Origin: Psychromonas sp. MME1
Lineage (GTDB): Bacteria > Pseudomonadota > Gammaproteobacteria > Enterobacterales > Psychromonadaceae
Assembly (NCBI RefSeq): GCF_041080865.1
Contig: NZ_CP160906.1
Location: 1,860,001-1,924,000 of the forward strand
Length of the DNA stretch: 64,000 nt
Direction: 5' to 3'
Below the pieces are notes generated by a model. It had not been told where the DNA came from. It worked only from the letters and a program-made list of their open reading frames with translations, and ran no database searches. Of the stretch, positions 57,939-64,000 are shown in pieces (position 1 is the stretch's first letter; each line of letters begins with the position of its first letter). A program made the translations under genes and the position numbers.

Positions 57939-58562
57939 ATGCAAAAAAATGCCAATTACGATGAATATAGACATATCGGGGAGAGACCTATTATTTTCCC
58001 CTTTAGCTGTAGTGTCGACCTGTCTGCACTTAACCAAATATTTTTCAAACAAATCATCTCTGCACAGCTCACAGGGAAAGCTGCATTGCCGCATGGCCTT
58101 GGACTTGATAGTGCCAGTTATAATGAAATAGTAAAAAAACTTAACTGCACTGAGATTAATGCCTTAGAGATACAGTGGCAAAAGTCAGAACGGAGCATCA
58201 TCCATCAACGCGCAGAAATACAGGAAGAGTTATTGGGACTAAGGGGAGAAGAACGTAATGAGTTGGTAAATTTATTAGCAAATGACGCAAACCAAGAGAT
58301 TAGTGATGCTATGCAAATAGCCATTATCGTTGCCACGGCGTGCTTAACTTCATTCCACTTATGGAGCAGCTTAGGTTTACAGGATCGCGCACAGCTTGGC
58401 TCTCTACTGAAATATAACTTCCCAGCACTACATGCCAAAAATAAAAATAATATGCGTTGGAAACGCTTTTTCTATCGCTGTTTATGTGAGCAAGGAGGCG
58501 ATTACATCTGCAAGGCGCCGACCTGTGAAGCATGCCGCTCTTATGCTGAATGTTTTGCATAA
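57939..58562 (+). CDS. nifQ: NifQ, molybdenum donor for FeMo-co
   Basis: The 207-residue protein ends with the NifQ signature Cx4Cx2Cx5C (CKAPTCEACRSYAECFA), preceded by MRWKRFFYRCLCEQGG. NifQ carries a Mo-Fe-S cluster and supplies Mo to NifEN. The location directly after modABC fits the Mo route from import to cofactor. AGAGGTGATAT precedes the ATG. Confidence 0.95.
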   Translation: MQKNANYDEYRHIGERPIIFPFSCSVDLSALNQIFFKQIISAQLTGKAALPHGLGLDSASYNEIVKKLNCTEINALEIQWQKSERSIIHQRAEIQEELLGLRGEERNELVNLLANDANQEISDAMQIAIIVATACLTSFHLWSSLGLQDRAQLGSLLKYNFPALHAKNKNNMRWKRFFYRCLCEQGGDYICKAPTCEACRSYAECFA

Positions 58563-58592
58563 TAATCAGTTACGCTACGACAAGGAGTTAAA

Positions 58593-58883
58593 ATGAACAA
58601 TCATGAAACAGAAGCAGATCGTTATCACTCATTCTGTGGCATTCAATGTGATAGCAATGCCAATCAGCTGATTGCTATGTTAGAAAAAAATATCAGGGAG
58701 GGTAAGGGAGATAAGCAGTGGCAGCACTACTTTACCATCAAAAGAGCAGTACAAATAAAATTAAAACACGATAATTTACACTTTATCGGTAATCAAACGA
58801 ATACATTATATGAGTACTTTGAACAGTGCCAAGATGAGACTGCCATGCAGTTACTCTACCAAATAGAACAAGAATGCTGTTAA
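58593..58883 (+). CDS. cowN: CowN, CO-protection protein for nitrogenase
   Basis: The 96-residue protein matches CowN in size and N-terminal pattern (DRYHSFCGIQCDSNANQLIAMLEKNI). CowN lets Mo-nitrogenase work in the presence of CO, shown in Rhodospirillum rubrum and Gluconacetobacter. It is 30 bp after nifQ with CAAGGAGTTAAA before the ATG. Confidence 0.85.
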   Translation: MNNHETEADRYHSFCGIQCDSNANQLIAMLEKNIREGKGDKQWQHYFTIKRAVQIKLKHDNLHFIGNQTNTLYEYFEQCQDETAMQLLYQIEQECC

Positions 58884-58911
58884 TTTTCCTAGCTCACACC
58901 ACTAAATTAAA

Positions 58912-58927
58912 TGTACCTGTAATAACA
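58912..58927 (+). promoter_or_regulatory. NifA upstream activator site for the FeSII gene
   Basis: TGTACCTGTAATAACA is a perfect TGT-N10-ACA, about 240 bp upstream of the next -24/-12 element. Confidence 0.65.
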
Positions 58928-59151
58928 CGACAAAATTGTTAACAATAAAGCACTTTGTCGTCTTTATCATAATAGAATGTATCGAGTAACAAGCGATGGC
59001 GGTTATTGCAATAAATTGTCGACTAATGGATGTAAAAAAAAACAGCAGACAAAAAACATAACAACATGATATTAAAAAGAAAAACCACACCAGCAAAAAA
59101 GAAAACCCGCTCAAAAAAACACTTATGCAGATCAATAATTTTACTTCCTTA

Positions 59152-59167
59152 TGGCTTATGAATTGCA
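59152..59167 (+). promoter_or_regulatory. Sigma-54 promoter of the FeSII gene
   Basis: TGGCTTATGAATTGCA shows GG-N10-GC, with TGGC at -24 and TTGCA at -12 as in the consensus. It is 92 bp before the ferredoxin ATG; the ATG of a longer frame at 59151 overlaps it and is therefore not the start. Confidence 0.85.
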
Positions 59168-59258
59168 AATCTCCTCTCTATCAATTGACTTAACTCATTT
59201 CACTGAGAAAGATGACATTGATACTGCGCAATTATTCATAATAAAAAGGAAACATAAT

Positions 59259-59627
59259 ATGGCTACAGTCTACTTTTCATCCCCCATCATGCGTAAAAAT
59301 AAAAAAGTGACCCCCATTGTCGGTAAACGCGATGCTCTACTTGGGCTTGCTGAAGAAAATGGCGTTAACATTCCCCATGAATGTAAAGACGGTCGGTGCG
59401 GCTCTTGCTTGGTGGAGGTCACTCACCTTGATGGAGATCATATCAAAGGCGCAATGTTAACCGACAAAGAACGCGAGGGCCTTAAAAATATTGGTAAACT
59501 ATCTGAAAAGGATGCACAACGCGCATCGGTCGCCGATATGCCACCAAAATTTCGCTTAGCCTGTCAGGCTATTGTCACCGATGAAGATATTTTGGTGAAA
59601 TTTACTGGTGAACCTGGCGGTGCATAA
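59259..59627 (+). CDS. fesII: FeSII (Shethna protein II)-like 2Fe-2S ferredoxin
   Basis: The start at 59259 ([20 protein letters not shown]) has AAAAGGAAACATAAT upstream and gives 122 residues, the length of Azotobacter vinelandii FeSII as I recall it. Cluster ligands: CKDGRCGSC and CQA near residue 105. The segments [19 protein letters not shown] and [18 protein letters not shown] at the C-terminus are the same in kind as in FeSII. FeSII forms an O2-protected complex with nitrogenase (conformational protection). It has its own sigma-54 promoter. A terminator follows. Confidence 0.88.
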   Translation: MATVYFSSPIMRKNKKVTPIVGKRDALLGLAEENGVNIPHECKDGRCGSCLVEVTHLDGDHIKGAMLTDKEREGLKNIGKLSEKDAQRASVADMPPKFRLACQAIVTDEDILVKFTGEPGGA

Positions 59628-59657
59628 TGGCAACTAATCTTCTATAAAATAGTTAAT

Positions 59658-59690
59658 AAAGCAGGATAGATAACTGTCCTGCTTTTCTCT
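59658..59690 (+). terminator. Intrinsic terminator after the FeSII gene
   Basis: AAAGCAGGA pairs with TCCTGCTTT around a 10-nt loop, followed by TCTCT. It separates the ferredoxin gene from the ATP-grasp gene. Confidence 0.75.
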
Positions 59691-59835
59691 ATAAAATAAA
59701 CCGAATAATGACATACAAAATAACAATGCAAATGCGCGCATAAAAACAGATTAATTTTTCATTATTAGCTCGACTTATTAACACAACTCTGGCATTTTGC
59801 GATCTTTCAATCATGGCGATATTTGGAGATCCGCT

Positions 59836-61023
59836 GTGTCTAACTGGATTATATTAATTGGTGGTCGTAGCGCCGCTTTAGAAGCGGCATTAGCACTTAA
59901 CCTAAAGGTCTTATTAATTGCCGAACCGACTACTCCCAAGCGAGTATTGGCCAAGGCAGATCAACATCTTGCTATTTCCTTAAGAGCACCTTTTCAAGAA
60001 ATTTTATCAAACACACTACCGCTTTTAGCAGATAACCATCCGCTCGCAATCATTGCAGCCACGGAGCAAGGGGTTTTACCCGCGGCACAATTACGTGAAT
60101 ATTTTTCTATTGACGGGCAAGATGTTAACAGTGCCAGAGACGCATTAATTAAATCGAAAATGAAGAAACGCTTTAAACATGCTGGTCTCCCCTGTTGGCC
60201 AACGGTCGAGGTAAAAAGTGTTGAACAAGCATTACATATTGCACAACAATATACCTATCCACTAGTAGTAAAAGCGTTAGCCTCTTCAGGTAGCCGTGGG
60301 TTTCGCATTATAAAAGATAGAGCGACTCTTCGCCGGGTCGTAACAACAATGCTAGAAAGAGCCGACTACGGCGGTGTTGGCATTGAACCCTTTTGTGATT
60401 TAAAAGAGTGCAGTGTCGAATTAATTCTACACAATGGTAATATCATTTTTAGTAATGTAACAAATTACTTGATCGCATCAAAACTGAATTTTTTACCCGC
60501 TAAATTCCCCCAAGCGTTGAGCGATAAGTTATTAACACTTTGTCATGATGTTGCCACGACCTTTAATTTTAAACAGGGTATGTTACACATTGAATTTTAT
60601 TATAGTGACAGTGAATTATGGTTAGGAGAAGTCAATGCAAGGCCACCGGGAGGTGGGCTAATGGAGTTGATTGAACTCGCCTATGATTTTAATCCCTGGG
60701 ATCTCTTTATTCGCAGCTACCTAAAAGAGCCTTTACAGCGGATTACTCAAACTAAAAAATATTACGCCGCGAACTGGGTCATTCACCCCGGAAAAGGGAT
60801 CGTTAAAAACATATCGGGTATTGATGATATTGTTAATCATCCCCTTACAAAACATTTTTCACTTAAGTTAAAAGAGGGACAGACAGTATATCGTCGTGAA
60901 GGGACAGGCTCATCCGTTGGCAATTTAACTATGTGCTCAAAGGATCATAACAAACTGACTAGAGCGATTTTAACCAGTACGCAAATACTGCAAATTGAGA
61001 TGGAAAAAGAGCAAAAAATATAA
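59836..61023 (+). CDS. ATP-grasp ligase-like protein in the nif island
   Basis: The start is a GTG at 59836 (VSNWIILIGGRSAAL) with GGAG 7 nt upstream; upstream TTG is not supported. The 395 residues are an ATP-grasp fold: N-terminal Rossmann-like domain, ATP-binding domain (FKHAGLPCWPTVEV, YPLVVKALASSGSRGFRI) and Mg-binding GEVNARPPGGGLMELIEL (about 275). It resembles carboxylate-amine ligases of the CarB/PurK/BtrJ type. The substrate cannot be deduced. It stands between FeSII and nifM with a terminator before it and a repeat after it. I know of no such enzyme as a standard nif component. Confidence 0.75.
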   Translation: MSNWIILIGGRSAALEAALALNLKVLLIAEPTTPKRVLAKADQHLAISLRAPFQEILSNTLPLLADNHPLAIIAATEQGVLPAAQLREYFSIDGQDVNSARDALIKSKMKKRFKHAGLPCWPTVEVKSVEQALHIAQQYTYPLVVKALASSGSRGFRIIKDRATLRRVVTTMLERADYGGVGIEPFCDLKECSVELILHNGNIIFSNVTNYLIASKLNFLPAKFPQALSDKLLTLCHDVATTFNFKQGMLHIEFYYSDSELWLGEVNARPPGGGLMELIELAYDFNPWDLFIRSYLKEPLQRITQTKKYYAANWVIHPGKGIVKNISGIDDIVNHPLTKHFSLKLKEGQTVYRREGTGSSVGNLTMCSKDHNKLTRAILTSTQILQIEMEKEQKI

Positions 61024-61076
61024 AAGGAGATGCGGACTTATCTCCGCACTCTCTAACACAGATAAAGCATTAATTA

Positions 61077-61238
61077 ATACCAATTCCGGTAAGTATGTGA
61101 TCTAAATTTTGCGTAGGAAAAACAGCTTAATTCAAGGCGTAATTTGACGTAAATGGTTATTCCCTTTGCGAAAATTACAACGCAGCAGTAAGTTGTTTTA
61201 ACCAGTAAAATAGATTAGCTATTTATCGGAATTGGTAT
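61077..61238. repeat. 160-bp MITE-like palindromic repeat
   Basis: Imperfect terminal inverted repeats ATACCAATTCCGGTAA and TTATCGGAATTGGTAT (one mismatch in about 16) bound a non-coding 160-bp unit with internal complementarity. It lies between convergent ATP-grasp and nifM, ending 2 bp before the nifM stop. A decayed relative is at 17516-17671. No transposase is in the window. Confidence 0.8.
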
Positions 61239-61240
61239 AA

Positions 61241-62101
61241 CTAGGCGGTAACAAGCAAACTACTCAGCCATTTTCTCTCACACTTTTTACGTCTGTGTGC
61301 ATTAATTTGCGCCTGAATAATGGGAACGGCATCATCTTGTGATTGACGGCTGGCTGGAATAATTTCATGACAGAGTAAAAGATGGAGGCCGATTTCCGTC
61401 TCAACGATGCTACTGATAGTCTCCTCTTGCATCAAAAAAAGCACCTTATCCAATTCAGGATAGAGTTGCCCACGACTCACTGTTCCAATTAAACCATTAT
61501 TTAATGCCGTCGGACACTCTGACTCACTTAAGGCAATGGTTGCGAATTCTCCGAGATTATTCATTAATTGAGCGCGTATATCCGTTATTTTTAACATCAC
61601 TGCGGCTCTTCTATTTTCAGGAAATTGATCATTAATAGTGATCAAGATATGACTCGCCTTACGTCGCTCTGGATAGCTAAATTTGTCACTATTATTTTGA
61701 TAATAATTTATCGCCTCCTGCTCGGTCGCAGCTGGGTAATCTCGACTCTGTGCATCGAGTACCTTTTCGCAAAGTAAATCTTGAGAAATAGCTTGGCGTA
61801 ATTGTTGTTCACTTAATCCTTGTAGCTGCAGTGACAACTGATAACTTTCTCTGTTGTCAAATTGCTCCTGTAGCGTCTCAACCACAAAGTCCACCTCTTT
61901 ATCTCGCACTTTGTAATCCTTTGCAACATCGCTTTTCAACACCAAGGTTATTAATTTTTCTGCGGCTTCGGCTTGCTTCTGGATTGTCGCAGAGCTGCTT
62001 TCATCAAGCGATTCAGGGCCGACTTGAAATTGATGATAGGCCAATTTAATGCGTTGATAAGGTAAACAAACACGACTATTATTTTTCACATTGGCGCACA
62101 T
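61241..62101 (-). CDS. nifM: NifM, peptidyl-prolyl cis-trans isomerase
   Basis: The 286-residue protein has a SurA-like N-terminal helical part and a parvulin-type PPIase domain from about 140 (RKASHILITINDQFPE, LGEFATIALSESECPTALNNGLIGTVSRGQLYPELDKVLF, EIGLHLLLCHEI). NifM matures the Fe protein NifH. It overlaps the end of nifZ by 16 bp. GGAGAGCAAATC precedes the ATG. Confidence 0.93.
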   Translation of the reverse strand: MCANVKNNSRVCLPYQRIKLAYHQFQVGPESLDESSSATIQKQAEAAEKLITLVLKSDVAKDYKVRDKEVDFVVETLQEQFDNRESYQLSLQLQGLSEQQLRQAISQDLLCEKVLDAQSRDYPAATEQEAINYYQNNSDKFSYPERRKASHILITINDQFPENRRAAVMLKITDIRAQLMNNLGEFATIALSESECPTALNNGLIGTVSRGQLYPELDKVLFLMQEETISSIVETEIGLHLLLCHEIIPASRQSQDDAVPIIQAQINAHRRKKCERKWLSSLLVTA

Positions 62102-62595
62102 GATTTGCTCTCCATCATTAATGTCTGCGTCACCACAGAATCGTTTTCACTAAGCTGTAAAACTGTCTCCGGTATCAACCAAGTGTTTGTCTCTAGTCCA
62201 TTAGCTCGGCGAAAAGAGACGCGGTACTGCAAAGGCTTTTGCTCACTATCTAATCCTATAACAGTGCCACTATCCCCAGCCATCACCACCACTTCGCCTT
62301 TACTTGTTAATGATTTTAACGAAATAATGCTATCACCCCGTTCAAATAGCCGTTCACTCCAAGGCGCTTTGACATCGGCAAGCTCCGATTCTCGACAACC
62401 GACGCTCACTCCTTGCTCCATAAAGTGGACTTGATAAATAACCTGATCCTGCAAAAATTTCCCCACTCCTTTTATATACCCCACACTGCCTCGGCGGATC
62501 AATAATGTACCGCGATCACTTCCCATAAAAGTGCCGTCATTTCTTATGTTTCTGATAACACGGACTTTGTCACCATAATCAAATTTTGCTTGCAT
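62086..62595 (-). CDS. nifZ: NifZ, P-cluster maturation protein
   Basis: The 169-residue protein starts FDYGDKVRVIRNIRNDGTFMG, the NifZ signature, and contains two SH3-like repeats (GTLLIRRGSVGYIKGVG... and FERGDSIISLKSLTSKGEVVVMAGDSGTVIGLD). NifZ helps form the second P-cluster of NifDK. It lies between nifV and nifM; nifW, usually found here, is missing. AGGGAAGCGATT precedes the ATG. Confidence 0.92.
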   Translation of the reverse strand: MQAKFDYGDKVRVIRNIRNDGTFMGSDRGTLLIRRGSVGYIKGVGKFLQDQVIYQVHFMEQGVSVGCRESELADVKAPWSERLFERGDSIISLKSLTSKGEVVVMAGDSGTVIGLDSEQKPLQYRVSFRRANGLETNTWLIPETVLQLSENDSVVTQTLMMESKSCAPM

Positions 62596-62609
62596 AATCG
62601 CTTCCCTTC

Positions 62610-63728
62610 CTACTCAGTCGTTAATATCGTATCTCTGATGGTCAGTAATTCTTGATCCGATGGGTTTCGCTTACAACGAATAGCAAATTCCTTTACCGCC
62701 CCAAGCAAGCGCCCTGCTTGCACTTTATTCAATGTCACGCCAACACCTTCAAATACCGCTAGTACCGCACCTAGCCCAGAATGTTTACCCAAAACTAGCT
62801 TATGATTTCGCCCTAGTAGTTGAGGATCAACACCTTGATAATTGCGGATATCCTTAAGCAGGCCATCAACGTGTATTCCCGATTCGTGGGTAAATACTTG
62901 CTCACCCACTAAACTTTTTTGCAGCCCAATGGTACGCCCTGCCGCTGCAGAAACTGCTTGGCAAAGCGCAGGCAGACAATCTAAGCGAATTCCAGTCGAC
63001 TTCCGGTAACATTGCTCTAAAGCGGTCACCACTTCTTCTAATGCTGCATTACCTGCTCGCTCACCCAAACCAACAACCGTGGTATTAGCAAAAGCAGCGC
63101 CCGCTTTTATCGCAGCTAAAGTATTGGCCGTTGCTAGACCAAGGTCATCATGACAATGAATTTCAATCTCTAAAGGTTGGGCTTGCGTTAATAAGTTAAT
63201 TTGTTCATAGGTTGTGAAGGGTTCTAATATCCCCAATGTGTCGGCATAACGTAAACGTCTCGCGCCAGCACGATGTCCGACAATTCCTATTTCAATTAAA
63301 AAATGGATATCCGCCCGTGATGCATCTTCGCAGCCAATACACACTTGTAATCCAAGTGAAATAGCATAGTGAATACTTGCCTGCAGACGCTCTAATAGCA
63401 GCCTCTTATTACTATGCAGTTTATGCTTAATCATCTGATCAGAGCTGGGAATGGAAATATCTATCCAATCAAGTTGCAGCTCGGCAGCACGTTTAATCTC
63501 GGCTTTGTTCAATCGACACCACGCCATCAATGTAGCATCGGGTAATGCTTGGCGAATTGCGGCTATGGTCAAACACTCCTCTTCTCCCATCGCAGGAATG
63601 CCCACTTCTAAATGAGTCACACCTGATGCCACCAGCATTTTAGCTAGGTTAACTTTCTCTTGCAGCGTAAAGGAGACACCTGCAGTTTGTTCGCCATCGC
63701 GTAGGGTTGTATCGTTTATCGTGACCAT
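62610..63728 (-). CDS. nifV: Homocitrate synthase NifV
   Basis: The start at 63728 (MVTINDTTLRDGEQTAGVSF, 372 aa) has AAGGTGATACTT upstream; a GTG 3 codons earlier overlaps that ribosome site. The alpha-isopropylmalate-synthase-type TIM barrel shows TTLRDGEQ, the HCHDDLGLATAN metal site and GLGERAGNAALEEVV. It condenses acetyl-CoA and 2-oxoglutarate to homocitrate, the organic ligand of FeMo-co. 12 bp after nifS. Confidence 0.96.
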   Translation of the reverse strand: MVTINDTTLRDGEQTAGVSFTLQEKVNLAKMLVASGVTHLEVGIPAMGEEECLTIAAIRQALPDATLMAWCRLNKAEIKRAAELQLDWIDISIPSSDQMIKHKLHSNKRLLLERLQASIHYAISLGLQVCIGCEDASRADIHFLIEIGIVGHRAGARRLRYADTLGILEPFTTYEQINLLTQAQPLEIEIHCHDDLGLATANTLAAIKAGAAFANTTVVGLGERAGNAALEEVVTALEQCYRKSTGIRLDCLPALCQAVSAAAGRTIGLQKSLVGEQVFTHESGIHVDGLLKDIRNYQGVDPQLLGRNHKLVLGKHSGLGAVLAVFEGVGVTLNKVQAGRLLGAVKEFAIRCKRNPSDQELLTIRDTILTTE

Positions 63729-63740
63729 AAGTATCACCTT

Positions 63741-64000
63741 TTAGGCAAATGCGGGTTCAAATGCTTCTATTACCACTGGCTTTCCATCTTGCCAGTAAGG
63801 AGACAATAGGCGCAGCTTATCGATAATAGATGGCACCACCTCAATCACTCGGTCGATATCTCGCTCCGTGGTATATCGAGAAAGAGAGAAACGGATAGTG
63901 CCATGGGCCGCTGTAAATGGAATGGACATCGCCTGCATCACATGTGAGGGCTCCAATGATCCAGAGGTACAAGCACTGCCACTCGATGCAGCAATACCAT
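63741..64000 (-). CDS. nifS: Cysteine desulfurase NifS, C-terminal end (runs off window)
   Basis: The visible 86 residues hold the catalytic-loop Cys (SSGSACTSGSLEPSHVM) and the C-terminal helices with FTAAHGTIRFSLSRYTTERDIDRV, which match NifS/IscS. NifS provides sulfide for nif iron-sulfur clusters. The gene continues beyond base 64000, presumably with nifU further upstream, so the promoter of this nifUSVZM unit is outside the window. Confidence 0.94.
   Translation of the reverse strand, partial: GIAASSGSACTSGSLEPSHVMQAMSIPFTAAHGTIRFSLSRYTTERDIDRVIEVVPSIIDKLRLLSPYWQDGKPVVIEAFEPAFA

Noticed and set aside
57881-57964. 27-codon frame overlapping the modC stop
   Set aside because: No ribosome site of its own, and it overlaps the well-supported nifQ start.
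59151-59258. 36-residue N-terminal extension of the FeSII ferredoxin
   Set aside because: Its ATG falls inside the -24/-12 promoter; the internal ATG has a strong ribosome site and gives the family length.

Overview
The window is chromosomal DNA from a low-GC gammaproteobacterium that can use urea and fix N2. Codon use, the rpsB-tsf arrangement, many c-di-GMP and taxis proteins and a 160-bp palindromic repeat suggest a marine Psychromonas/Vibrio/Alteromonadales-type bacterium. That placement is an inference; no rRNA gene is present to settle it. I saw no tRNA, CRISPR array, prophage or transposase gene.

Layout. (1) 1-1120, minus: start of tsf, and rpsB with promoter, leader and an attenuator between the two genes. 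(2) 1.5-6.3 kb, minus: an acidic-repeat secreted protein, a LuxR-type response regulator and a hybrid histidine kinase with an NCS1-permease-like sensor, broken by one missing base. (3) 6.5-17.5 kb, plus: urea ABC transporter urtABCDE and urease ureDABCEFG, then a 62-aa His-rich membrane protein and a decayed repeat copy. (4) 17.9-29.2 kb: envelope lipoproteins and a transglycosylase (one lipoprotein frameshifted), proB, an HD-GYP phosphodiesterase, a 38-aa ORF, and GST, GNAT and RidA-family genes. (5) 29.3-46.3 kb, first nif block: nifHDKTY, nifENX-fdxB, a PEP-CTERM secreted protein, nifA (minus) and rnfABCDGEH. (6) 46.4-54.5 kb: signalling genes, namely a diguanylate cyclase, an Aer-like chemoreceptor with a CZB domain (frameshifted), a methyltransferase and a hemerythrin-PAS-GGDEF-EAL protein. 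(7) 54.6-64 kb, second nif block: nifF, modABC, nifQ, cowN, an FeSII (Shethna II) ferredoxin, an ATP-grasp enzyme, and on the minus strand nifS(partial)-V-Z-M.

How it works together. Urea import and urease supply ammonia when urea is present. The nif blocks encode the Mo nitrogenase (HDK), FeMo-co assembly (E, N, X, Y, Q, V), Fe protein maturation (M), P-cluster maturation (Z), sulfur supply (S), molybdate uptake (ModABC), electron supply (Rnf, NifF, FdxB) and protection from O2 and CO (FeSII, CowN). Five transcription units carry both a TGT-N10-ACA NifA site and a -24/-12 (GG-N10-GC) sigma-54 promoter: nifH, nifE, rnfA, nifF and FeSII. The PEP-CTERM gene has a strong -24/-12 element but no perfect NifA site, making it a candidate new member of the regulon. 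No nifL lies next to nifA, and nifB and nifW are not in the window.

Three otherwise intact genes are each broken by exactly one missing G or C in a short homopolymer, which suggests base-calling errors as readily as true pseudogenes.
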